This document shows positions 22,501 to 64,000 of a DNA stretch of 64,000 nt, in pieces. Positions within the stretch are counted from its first letter, which is position 1; the number at the start of each line of letters is the position of its first letter. The position numbers and the translations under genes are program-made. Below the pieces are notes generated by a model. It did no database searches. It had not been told where the DNA came from and saw only the letters and a program-made list of their open reading frames with translations. The DNA is from Leuctra nigra (taxonomy: Eukaryota > Arthropoda > Insecta > Plecoptera > Leuctridae): positions 23,530,345-23,594,344 of the forward strand of contig OW203762.1 in the NCBI GenBank assembly GCA_934045905.1. Reading direction: 5' to 3'.

Positions 22501-25500
22501 CAGATTTACTTTTTTTTTTTTTTTTTTTACAGTTCGTGTTTCCAAGTGCAGTGAAAAAGGAGAAACAATTGAAATTGAAATTTAGTAATAAATTTACTTT
22601 TTTAGCCATAACAAACAACTGAAGCAAATATAGGTATATTTAAATACACATGTGCTCATGACATTCACAATTTAACTAGTAGTACCGTACCACAATAGCC
22701 ACAAGAGTGCAGTTGTGTTCGTAAGAATTAATTTTAAAATTTTGAAGTGGGGGGGCGTAAAGAAAATGTGTGGTTTGGGTGGCCCCCCAGTACGAGAGCC
22801 CCAGAAAAAGTTTGAACTTCAGGAATTAGTTTGGTGCATTTCTCGACAATATCTTGACAAATAAATTGATAAAATCATAGGGAGGGGAATTCAAGCATCC
22901 CTCGGCCCTCCCTCCCCTCCAACGCACCTAGTTAAATCTAGTTTAGAGGCTTTAAAAACTAGCATGACAACTTTGTTCAATTTGCTCTTACAACGCCGCT
23001 AGAGTGTAACTAAGCAGCACCATCCAGACCTTCTGCCTGAATTCACACTTTGCCAACCTAAACTGTGTTGGTGATGCTAGCGTAGTTCATTTTAGCAAGT
23101 GGCGGCACCACCATAGTCATTGTAGGTAAAGATTTTAACGAACTATAGGTCTATGATTAGTAGAATGGAGCTTACTGATTAATGTTTTCCTACTTACTAG
23201 TTTTCAGAGCAAAAAAAACAAAAAAAAAACAATAGTGATGTTTTCATAGAATGTTGGGTGATGGAAGCAATGACACATGGTACCTACCTATATAGTAGGT
23301 GCCTATTACTCAGTGGTCCTACTCACCATTCGAAGGTTGGAGTTCCACTTCGTGAGCAACTTGGGATTGACGCCAACTCGTAGCCACATCTCCTGGATTT
23401 GGTTCCGAGACGAAGACGGCGACAAGTTGCTGTCGACGATTCCACCGGCAGTGTCGCTTGATGCTTGAGCTAGAATGCACAAAATCAACAAGTATGATTA
23501 CACTTCTGTTAGATAGGTTATGGAGATAGTAATTAGTAATTACAAATTATGACATTACTAGAGCCAGTTTTAAATGGTGATGCGCGAATTCGCGAATTAT
23601 TCTGATTGCACTATTTTCTTCTACTAAAATCCATTTCATTGTGTATAGATCCCAAATCTACCATTTTTACATCGCGAAAAAAAACGAAATCCAACCCTGA
23701 TCGCGATATTCAACATTTTCCGCGAAATGACCACGAAATAAAGGTTTTCTATTAAAATTACTGCTTTTATCCCCCTAACAGGTCACACAACAACAAATGA
23801 AACCAGTTTCTTTCCATGTGCTACTCACTCGACCCCCTCCCCCTCGCCAGACACTTTGCTACCCACCCTCAAAGTGAACCAGACCAGTCTAACCAGTTGA
23901 TGATGCCTCCAGACTGCTTTGTTTTGCGCCCCCATCTGTTCAAGGTCGACCGGTTTTCCCAACCCCCCTTCCACCCTCAACCAGTTGCAACTATTTATCA
24001 ATAGTCTACTTACACAGAAGGATATTTTGGAACAATTACTGCACTGAAAATTGTTGGATTGGAAAGAAAATATCTTGTCAAACTATACATTTTGCGTCAT
24101 GAAATTTTAAATATGTATCATCTATACAGAGAAAATGTGGGTTGGGGAAAAGACAGTACAGAGCATTAAAGACGCCATTCTAGACAAGCCTATTTCAGTG
24201 CTAATAGTGCATGACCAATCCATTCCAATCCCTCCTCCAAAGTGGCATACATGTTTTTCATCAAATTATTGTTTCTGGGGGCTATTACAATGTGTTTTAT
24301 AACCAATTTAATATCAACACAAAATCGCGAAATCCCTCTTCCAGAAAAAACACAAAAAACGAAATTGATGATTTTAAAAACGAATTTTAAGAAATAAAAT
24401 CACCATTTAAAACTGGCTCTAGACATTACTAGAGCCAGTTTTAAATGGTGATGCGCGAATTCGCGAATTGTTCTGATTGCACTATTTTCTTCTACTAAAA
24501 TCCATTTCATTGTGTATAGATCCCAAATCTACCATTTTTACATCGCGAAAAAAAACGAAATCCAACACTGATCGCGATATTCAACATTTTCCGCGAAATG
24601 ACCACGAAATAAAGGTTTTCTATTAAAATTACTGCTTTTATCCCCCTAACAGGTCACACAACAACAAACGAAACCAGTTTCTTTCCATGTGCTACTCACT
24701 CAACCCCTCCCCCTCGCCAGACACTTTGCTACCCACCCTCAAAGTGAACCAGACCAGTCTAACCAGTTGATGATGCCTCCAGGCTGCTTTGTTTTGAGCC
24801 CCCATCTGTTCAAGGTCGACCAGTTTCCCCCCCCCCCCCCCCTTCCACCCTCAACCAGTCGCAACTATTCAGAAGGATATTTTGGAACAATTTCTGCACT
24901 GAAAATTGTTGGATTGGGAAAGAAAATATCTTTTCAAACTATACATTTTGCGTCATGAAATTTTAAATATTATGTATCATCTATACAGAGAAAATGTGGG
25001 TTGGGGAAAAGACAGTACAGAGCATTAAAGACGCCATTCTAGACAAGCCTATTTCAGTGCTAATAGTGCATGACCAATCCATTCCAATCCCTACTCCAAA
25101 GTGGCATACATGTTTTTCATCAAATTATGGTTTCTGGGGGCTATTACAATGTGTTTTATAACCAATTTAATATCACCACAAAATCGCGCAATCCCTCTTC
25201 CAGAAAAAACACAAAAAACGAAATTGATGATTTTAAAAACGAATTTTATGAAATAAAATCACCATTTAAAACTGGCTCTAGACATTACTAATTAGTGAAC
25301 ACATATATATTTGTCAACATTTTAAATTTGAGATAAAATCTAGATTCCAATAATTTCATTTAAATTTGAATTACCTCGGTACTATAGGTACACTACGTAG
25401 GTAGTAGGTACACCCGGCAAAACACAAAACGGTACCTATGTGAATAAATGTGTATGACTAGGTCTGTTCGTCGGGGTGTTCTAACCTGTTTGGATCACAC

Positions 25501-28500
25501 CGGAAGTCGTCACGGAAAAGTTTACTTATACCTATCCGTCGAGTTTTGATTCGTAATTCATGCACCTAACATATTCAGTGACGTACTTCCGCCTGCTCCG
25601 AGCAGGCTAGAACACCCCGACGAACACACCTACTGATAGGTAATGTTCCTTGCCAATTGATCCATATTATTATCAATGATATGAGAGCACACCTAAGCGA
25701 GCTGGACGACGAGTTAGCATAGATTACTTCTGACGTTGCGATGAAATTATTTTCAGACAATCAGATTACTTCAATTAGTACCGCTTTTCTTTTGTTAAGT
25801 GTTACGTATTACCGACCTCATAAGTAGGTACCTACGTAGATTAAATTGTGCCATACTACTAGAGCCAAGTGCATATGAGTGGATGCTGCCACTGAAGAAA
25901 GAGCAGCATCATAAAAGATAATTAAGAAGAGGTGGGAAAACAGGAAATTTATAAAAAAAAAAAAGCCATTGACGAAGTGTGTAAGAACAAGGGAGGTAGT
26001 GTTGGAAATGGAAACTGGCTCCGAAGCCCAGAATAACCTAACAGTCGTAAGCCTGCCCCAACAAAAGTTGTAAACATTATGTCTAGAATGATGTTATTAC
26101 GTGGGGTGGGTGGTGCCATCTGGTACGTGCACCGTCGCAACATGGGCGATGTATCATTAGTGGTTCGCGTCGCTGGATGTGTCCAGAACGAGCTGAGCAA
26201 GTTAGACGGTTGCTCGACGCTCATGCTCACTGAAGCGCTCTTCTCGTGGCCCTCAAACTCGCGGAGGTACTGCGACAGCGACAGCTCATCCTGGATCGGT
26301 TCATCTGGAAACACATTACATTACATCAGTAACTCTCAGTACTACGAGCAAAATTATTGGAAAAATAAAATTTGGTTGTGTTGTAGGTACTTTTAATAGT
26401 AGGTAAGGTACCTACCTACATTCTTTCATCTTAAACTACTGGCCTATCTACTGTTAGGTATATACAAGTAGGTCTAGTAAATACCACGGTAACATTCAAT
26501 GTTTTGGTCTGGAATAGGTAAGAAACCCAAAAGTGCGTAATTTTTACATTCAACTTGAAATCAACCTGAAATACCACAGCACAAATTTTCCTAAAAAAAT
26601 TATGTTTCAGTTCAGATTATACGGTCGGGGACAGGCAAAGATGAACCCACTTTAGCATTGCCAGGTATAGGGTGGCCCATGCTAGGTTCATCTTTGCCTG
26701 TCATCGACAATAGTTTTGATGTAGCCTGTAGGTATGCTACTTATTATTGTTTTCTATTTAATGGTCACCAATCACCATGAATAAATTATTTACTAGCAGT
26801 AGCAGTATAGCTCATCGATTCCATTCTTCCCTTGTTTAATGAATTCCTGATGGCATGATGGGTTTCACTAACTACCTACTCTAAGCCATTACCATGCGAG
26901 GTACATTACTGTAACTGTGGTAACATTACTGTTACTAACATTCTATATCTTCTGATTGGTCGACAATCAAAATGTTCTGATTAAGTTCAAATTTTGCATG
27001 GTGATCAAGACCAACATAATCTTAAATTTTACACATTTTAAGCCCAATCAGTCAAGTATTGATTGTAATTTTAAATGTTTAGTAGGGGGTTGTCACAAGA
27101 GATTTCTGGAAAAAGTATGTAGGTAAAGTCCAGTGCACAATTGCTTATTTCACGAGGTTATTTCACCACGTGATAAAATTAAATAATTGATCGAAAAATG
27201 ATATGGAAACAAATATATGAGCAAGACTAGGCACAAATATCAAATTAAAATGCTTCCAATGACATTAATTCAGACGACTTTTAATTTTCCCGTACGAATT
27301 TGACATTGACATTTACTCTGCTCTCTTCTGATTGGTTCGTCATAAGGTGAAATAGTGTTTTGCAATAAGAAATGGATTTTGTTGATTTCTTATTTCAGCT
27401 TAAACCTTAAACACTAAACCTTATAACAGTTGTGCATGGTAACGTTATAACAGCACCTTTCATTTCTCTTAAACACTAAACACTAAACAGATGCAGCCTG
27501 ATGCACAATTGAATTAAGGTTTATGGTTTAGTGTTTAGTGTTTAGTGTTTAAGAGAAATGAAAGGTGCTGTTATAACGTTACCATGCACAACTGTCATAA
27601 GCGTTATAAGGTTTAGTGTTTAAGCTTTAAGCTGAAATAAGAAATCGACAAAATCCATTTCTTATTGCAAAACACTATTTCACCTTATGACGAACCAATC
27701 AGAAGAGAGCAGAGTAAATGTCAATGTCAAATTCGTACGGGAAAATGAAAAGTCGTCTGAATTAATGTCATTGGAAGCATTTTAATTTGATATTTGTGCC
27801 TAGTCTTGCTCATATATTTGTTTCCATATCATTTTTCGATCAATTATTTAATTTTATCACGTGGTGAAATAACCTCGTGAAATAAGCAATTGTGCACTGG
27901 ACTCTGTTATAACATCTTAAACACTAATCACTAAACATTAAACCATAAACCTTAATTCAATTGTGCATCAGGCTTTAGTCACGACACAATGGATCTGTTA
28001 TTCATCTTGAGAATTTATATGGAGATTGGAAAGTTGCAAAGAAATTCGTCTTGTGACGTGTTGCATGTTCTGGGCTCGCTCATCAACGCGTTACCATGAG
28101 CGTTTTCCTGGTATTTTATAAGGAACAGGTTATTTTGTTATTTTGCTACCACCTACCAGGAGAACTTGTAGCCAACATTGCAGGGCTCATCGAGCTGACT
28201 CGATGTCGATTAGCGTCGGTCGAGATGTTTGCGCAATCAGGTGAACCCTGGTAGTAAACCCACGAGGGTGATGACATCGAGAAGTTAGGGCTCAAGCTTG
28301 TGTTGAGAGGCGTAGAACGAGATAACCAACTTGTAGCGGAAAGATTCATTGGCGTATCGAGGAGCGACGACGTTGTATCCATCTTTACTGGTGGTGTGTT
28401 CGGGACTTTGATGTAAGGATCATCACCTTTAACTCCCAACATCAACTTCTGCCGTGCATTTACAAATACTGGCTCCAAGAAACATGAATTTCTAATATAA

Positions 28501-28855
28501 CGAAAAAGATAGACGACCGAGTTTACAGCCAGGATTACACAAATGGCACCTTCTATTAAATGATAGACGGTTCTGAACCATAGACGAGTGTAGTAGAAAT
28601 CATATGATGCTATCAAACATAGCACTGCGTTAATGACTCCCCAAAACAAACAGTTCTTTTTCGTGTGAACAGCTTGGTTTACACAGATAGTTTTGCCCAC
28701 CAGTTGCTTGTTGTCAGTTATTGAGGTTCGGTACTTTGGAACGAATCGTCTGAAATAAAATTAGTTCAAATATGTAGTTAGCCTATTATAATCATTTTGA
28801 ACTGTATTGTTTATAAGAGAGATATATGAAATGATTTAGTAGGTACCTACCTCAT
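19203..28855 (-). CDS. TMEM209: Transmembrane protein 209 (TMEM209), 7 exons
   Basis: Spliced from 28855-28851, 28749-28157, 26304-26101, 23469-23327, 22259-22031, 20563-20466 and 19538-19203 it gives 535 codons plus stop, in frame, with GT/AG at every border; the human protein is about 560 residues. Two membrane segments lie near residues 35-55 and 63-83. A Ser/Pro-rich cytosolic or nucleoplasmic linker follows, and then the conserved TMEM209 C-terminal domain. That domain shows LTPNQEY-like FTPHQEYV, the ELTKGGCMSDFTWN block, DHLPTDAA, TYLDSQL, PDGRPFTSQYV and GRVNLGPSGINMLW. The human protein is a nuclear-envelope protein linked to the nuclear pore. It is divergent from the cathepsin gene. 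Confidence 0.93.
20466..20563 (-). CDS. TMEM209: TMEM209 exon 6
   Basis: 98 nt, entering in phase 1 and leaving in phase 0 (donor gtaagt). It encodes ELTKGGCMSDFTWNGGG through DHLPTDAA, matching the ELSQGGCMSSFRWN block of the human protein. Confidence 0.92.
20970..21544. mobile_element. PIF/Harbinger-type MITE, 575 bp
   Basis: Long inverted ends (about 42 bp, starting aggcccatgcacaattgaca) are flanked by the 3-bp duplication TAA (20967-20969 and 21545-21547), as in PIF/Harbinger elements. The termini contain an array of aacccgcaaccc-like hexamer/heptamer repeats on both sides. It lies in TMEM209 intron 5. Confidence 0.8.
22031..22259 (-). CDS. TMEM209: TMEM209 exon 5
   Basis: 229 nt, acceptor ttccgcag, donor gtgaga. 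It encodes WISQTVLKRVVDEIV to EFTPHQEYVVSRIR, aligning with the helical segment before the conserved C-terminal block of TMEM209. Confidence 0.92.
23327..23469 (-). CDS. TMEM209: TMEM209 exon 4
   Basis: 143 nt, acceptor ttctag, donor gtgagt. It encodes QASSDTAGGIVDSNLSPS to LLTKWNSNLRM, corresponding to the RQLLDHMDSWTAKFRNW region of human TMEM209. Confidence 0.88.
23559..24421. mobile_element. hAT-type MITE, tandem copy 1
   Basis: Inverted ends tagagccagttttaaatggt and the complement (ending ctggctcta) are flanked by 8-bp gacattac at 23551-23558 and 24422-24429. It contains cgcgaattcgcgaatt palindromes and no coding frame. It is in TMEM209 intron 3. Confidence 0.88.
24430..25280. mobile_element. 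hAT-type MITE, tandem copy 2
   Basis: A close sister of the preceding copy in the same orientation, with the same ends. It shares the middle gacattac (24422-24429) with copy 1 and has a third gacattac at 25281-25288. A C-run at about 24827-24841 distinguishes the two copies. Confidence 0.88.
25461..25630. mobile_element. TA-duplicating MITE, 170 bp
   Basis: Inverted ends ggtctgttcgtcggggtgtt and its complement (cgaacacacc at the right) are flanked by TA on both sides. The first 11 bases match the ends of the element at 38385-38930, so both belong to one Tc1/mariner-like family. Confidence 0.72.
26101..26304 (-). CDS. TMEM209: TMEM209 exon 3
   Basis: 204 nt, acceptor tttccag, donor gtaata. 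It encodes DEPIQDELSLSQYLREFEG to RRCTYQMAPPTP, matching the [20 protein letters not shown] region of the family. The donor was chosen because it is the only GT that restores phase with exon 4. Confidence 0.85.
26632..26702. repeat. Short foldback repeat, 71 bp
   Basis: gacaggcaaagatgaacc is repeated as its complement ggttcatctttgcctgtc about 50 bp away, forming a potential hairpin in TMEM209 intron 2. Origin unknown. Confidence 0.6.
27127..27903. repeat. Long foldback element, 777 bp
   Basis: The first about 360 bp recur as their reverse complement in the last about 360 bp, from agtccagtgcacaattgc inward. The arms carry conserved lesions (for example tcagaagagagcagagtaaa against its partner). 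The centre near 27490-27535 has gtttagtgttta repeats. An overlapping inverted pair (agcctgatgcacaattg near 27494 and its complement ending near 27973) suggests two nested elements. It lies in TMEM209 intron 2. Transcripts could form long double-stranded RNA. Confidence 0.85.
28050..28112 (+). mobile_element. Helitron-like 3' end fragment
   Basis: ctcgctcatcaacgcgtta followed by a small stem (aacgc/gcgtt) and ttcctgg matches the 3' ends of the longer copies at 33118 and 53377. The CTRR end after a hairpin is Helitron-like. Confidence 0.5.
28157..28749 (-). CDS. TMEM209: TMEM209 exon 2 (membrane segments)
   Basis: 593 nt, acceptor ttatttcag, donor gtaggt. It encodes RFVPKYRTSITDNKQLVGK, two hydrophobic helices (LFWGVINAVLCLIASYDFYY and a second ending VVYLFRYI), and a Ser/Thr/Pro-rich tail up to SSPG. 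The exon is open further 5' than the first internal methionine, and it joins exon 1 in phase. Confidence 0.92.
28851..28855 (-). CDS. TMEM209: TMEM209 exon 1 coding part (5 nt, ATGAG)
   Basis: Minus-strand atgag followed by the donor gtaggtacctacc joins exon 2 in frame to give MRRFVPKYR. No ATG lies at a sensible place in exon 2 before the conserved segment, so this micro-coding first exon is the best start. The donor is embedded in the taggtacctac repeat motif. Confidence 0.65.
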
Positions 28856-29114
28856 TTTAATAACCTAAAAATTACCAATTTTTCGTGTCGTTTGCCGACA
28901 GCAAAGAGAGTGCACGAGGGCGGGAGCAAAGGCGGGAGGAGCGGCGGACGAAAAGAATGTGAAAAAGTAGCGCCAAGTTCCAATACTAGTCCGCGCATGC
29001 GCAATCAAGTGTTTCCCAGTCTTCACACTTCACAGCGCGCCACCTCTCAGCTGGCAACAGCTGATTTTGGTCCATCCATTGTCTGTTGTGCAGGTGCTCT
29101 GTTGGTGCTCTGCA
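28856..29114. promoter_or_regulatory. Bidirectional promoter, TMEM209/cathepsin gene
   Basis: Only 259 bp separate the two start codons, which read in opposite directions. The interval is GC-richer than the flanks and contains a direct or near-direct ggcgggagcaaaggcgggag repeat (28920-28940), which resembles GC-box sites, and cgcgcatgcgc at about 28990. I see no TATA box on either strand. Both genes are expected to share this region. Confidence 0.7.
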
Positions 29115-61117
<32,003 letters not shown>

Positions 61118-63114
61118 AGCCATGACAGAGCAGGGTAACATCGTAATACTTAAGAAAAATCTACTTAATAGTGTAGACAATAGATCTGATTAGGCTATTC
61201 GAATGACATCTTCATTCAAGATATCGCACAATGTGACAAATGTAGGTTTCTACTTAATAGGAAATGTAATACTCTTGATATATCTCAGATCTTGTTGGTC
61301 GTATACGTAGTTTAGTCACTCATATTATATTTTGTATAACATTTTCTCTTATCTATACGTAGATATTGTATGTCGGAATCTCCTAAAGTAGAGTGTGTAG
61401 TTACGCAAACATGATATATTGATTTATAGCTAATTTGCAAAATAATGTACATGTATCTAAATTTTAATTCATTGTGATCATTATATTTTCCTCCAGAAAA
61501 ACTGTTTTGAATTAGGTTCAGGAATGAGTAATTACGTTCTGCTCTACTTGTTTTAGAATCTGTACCTTGGAGGTAGACTGGCAGAAGTCCATTTTCTTGA
61601 TTTTGCACTGCACACTTTAGGAATCACGTAATCAAGCAATATTAATTGCCATTTGACTGAAGTCAACAAAACAGTTATATTGTGTATTCTGTGTATCAAT
61701 TCGATGAACTGGGAAATACCTATGAATGGACTTCCGCCCTACTACCTCTGAGGTAGAGATATAATGGTGCATTTTATGCGGCCAATGGATGTTTTAAAAC
61801 ATCATTACTCTTGCTTCATGTATTGTTATTTGTTAATCAATTTCCTATTAAATTGGTAGTTCATCAATTGCTTTCAAACCTGATAGCCTATAGGTGCTAA
61901 ATTTCAGTTGTTTATTGTCCAATTCTACTGAAATTAAATTTATACTTAGATTTAATGATTGAGTAGTTGAAAGGCTTACATGTTACTTATGATTGTCTTC
62001 CTATGATCTAAACTAAATGGACTAAAATCTCTTCCGACTTTTTCCAACAAACAGTTGTGATTGTGAATCTATCTTGCAGCTTTAAAATAAGATTACATTT
62101 ACAAAATGAAATAATAAAAGTAAAACCTCCAAAACACACTACATTTTTGCTGGGATTAAATGATAACATTTTATTTAAAAAAATATATATATTCCTGTGT
62201 ACCTAACTAAACGTAGATGCGCAGTGACAAATTCTTAAATAATATATTTGTAATGTTTTCCTTGAAACACTCAGTAAAGAGATTATGTGGTTATCATTTG
62301 GCTGCTAGCAAATAAGCTGACTTTATTTATCAATCTGTCTGACTTGTCATATTTTGAAAGTCGTATTTAGAAACACATTCCCAAAAGTGTGACGTGACTG
62401 AAAGGTTTTCTAAAAAGATATTTGCACTCAAGTTTTTTTTGTAACAATTCACTGTAACATTACCCTGTTTATATTCGGTTTCATTTATAGAGTTTATTTA
62501 CTTCATTTTTATTAATAAAATTATATGTTTTAATTTTAATTTATGTTATTTGATATCCTTCATTTAAATCCTCATCATAATGTCTAGAAAAGAAGAAACA
62601 TATCACAACACAGATTCTAAGCTAGACTCGATAAAATTGTCTAAAATGGTAAACACTTACAGCCTTGAATATTAAATCCTTACAAGACTTATATAGGGTA
62701 GTTTCAGCTGACATTACAATCTGGCTGGGCCCACTGACATGTAAAGAGTGGACAGAGGATCCCTATGATAACAACACTAGCCGCCATTAGGTCAGGTTTT
62801 GGCGTCCCTTATATGGGGTTTATCAGCAAAATAGAAATTCAAATTTTCCCTCAGCCACATTGATGAAAATAAACTTATTTCGTGTTTTATTTATTTATTA
62901 AATGATTAATGTATTGATTGATTGATTTATATGTTAAATATCCTTAATTAATTATATTTTAATTTACAAAGTGGGAGGGGCATAGTAAGCACGTGATTTG
63001 AATTGACCAATCAGATGGTTTTGTGACGCCAATCTTGATCCTCCATGTTGGCAACATTTTCGTATTTTCCATAGGCCGTCCATACGTAGTATATATATAT
63101 GTCAGTGGCTGGGC
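61118..63114 (+). other. CTSF 3' UTR and downstream intergenic DNA
   Basis: No further coding frame is supported. Candidate AATAAA signals are at 62113-62118 and 62514-62519; I cannot tell which is used. Confidence 0.45.
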
Positions 63115-63122
63115 CTCTGGCT

Positions 63123-63693
63123 TAGGGCTCCCATCCGTACCGTTTTTGACGGGACAGTCCCTTCTTTTGAGGTAGTGTCCCGTTGTCCCCACAACATTTC
63201 AAAAACCCTGTATTTGTCCCGCTTTTCTAACAAGTCAAGAATCCCGCTCATTTTCATTCAAATGCACTCATGCACTCTGCATCGATAATAAATATAATAA
63301 TAAATATTATCTAAATCATTATTGTCATTGACTTCCTTTGGTTTATCCCTCATCTTTTATGTATAAAACAAACGTAACCTCTTTGGAGACATTTAAAATA
63401 AATAGGTAATAACTTTGGTAATAAGTACATGATAATAATTAGTAGGTAGGTACCTCTTCAAGGAAACAAAACTACGCACTTCAATAAAAGGAAACACAAT
63501 TTATTTCCTGTCAAAAGTGCGTAGAATTGCTCTAAATCATGTTATGAATTTCAAATTTTTCCCGGGGCTATGCGCCCCGGACCCGCATTGAGCTGGGGGG
63601 CCACCCCCCCAGACCCCCCATTGTTGTCGCACGGGATTTTATATCTGGAATTTTTTTGTCCCGCTTTTTCACATTTAGATTATGGGAGCCCTA
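63123..63693. mobile_element. hAT-type MITE, 571 bp
   Basis: Ends tagggctcccat and (complement) atgggagcccta are flanked by the perfect 8-bp ctctggct at 63115-63122 and 63694-63701. It contains tgtcccg repeats and a GC-rich palindromic patch (ggggggccacccccc) near 63596, like that in 55868-56834. Confidence 0.88.
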
Positions 63694-63701
63694 CTCTGGC
63701 T

Positions 63702-64000
63702 TCACCTGATAATGTTAATTGAGCGAGCTACAGTACGTTCTACATGGACCTTTCAGCGCCTGAGGGCAAATGCCAAAATACAAACGCCAATAAAATGCTG
63801 TATACACCTCAGAAATGTGGATTTTCTTTGGTCATCTATTGTTATGAGGTGAGGAAGAGGTAGTGTCAGAAAACTAGCCAAAATTAGTGTGGAAAATAGG
63901 AATTCTAAATGGAAGATAGATTTTTCGCTGTTGTAAATTCCTTGTAGAACGTACTGTACTCCTTTTGGCACGGACCTCTTTATTTTCTGTTACTGATGAG
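63702..64000. other. Window end, no gene seen
   Basis: Only short frames. An inverted pair (gagctacagtacgttctac near 63725 and gtagaacgtactgtactcc near 63944), with neighbouring attgagcgag and cacggacctct motifs, suggests a foldback or Helitron-family piece. Confidence 0.4.

Noticed and set aside
28146..28700. TMEM209 starting at the in-frame position near 28700
   Set aside because: That codon is not ATG; the conserved frame continues upstream to an acceptor at 28750 and joins an ATG in exon 1.

Overview
The window is nuclear DNA of an insect. Three intron-bearing genes sit in a sea of transposable elements: long AT-rich introns with GT/AG borders, CpG-rich exons whose third codon positions are G/C-rich, and many copies of the palindromic motif taggtacctac. 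That motif is common in moths and in some sap-feeding Hemiptera; I cannot decide the order from this sequence. There are no bacterial or viral genes and no CRISPR array.

Layout. 1-13.4 kb is transposon territory: a hAT-type MITE (508-1025), then an 11.2 kb LTR element on the minus strand (2212-13366). Its two 1238-bp LTRs show no difference in the parts compared. It has a tRNA-Lys-like primer site and no recognisable pol. A CR1/L2/Jockey-type LINE lies inside it, and that LINE's ORF1 holds a 42-bp minisatellite of about 41 units. 13.4-19.1 kb is intergenic. TMEM209 runs on the minus strand from 28855 to 19203 (7 exons, 535 codons). Head to head with it, 259 bp away, starts the main gene: a secreted multicystatin-cathepsin F polyprotein on the plus strand, 29115-61117, in 16 constitutive exon positions (1139 codons; signal peptide, six cystatin-like domains, I29 propeptide, papain-type protease). 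Its introns carry a 5'-truncated Jockey-like LINE, a full-length PHD/SGNH LINE (about 46.0-50.8 kb), Helitron-like copies, a SINE and many MITEs. Intron 5 also houses a nested minus-strand gene (43157-40655) with histone stem-loop binding protein (SLBP) RNA-binding domains. 61.1-64 kb is 3' UTR, intergenic DNA and one more hAT MITE.

The two strongest unexpected signals are gene-structural. (1) The cathepsin exon with the catalytic Asn (NSWG block) is present twice in tandem, 74 nt each, 36 nt apart, same phase and both intact. Including both would shift the frame, so they look like mutually exclusive exons. (2) The nested SLBP locus contains two complete RNA-binding domains. All four introns are phase 2, and the five exons join into one 407-codon frame, which predicts a two-headed SLBP. 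The cystatin domains are separated by dibasic convertase-type sites, so the cathepsin gene probably makes one precursor that is cut into free inhibitors and a protease.
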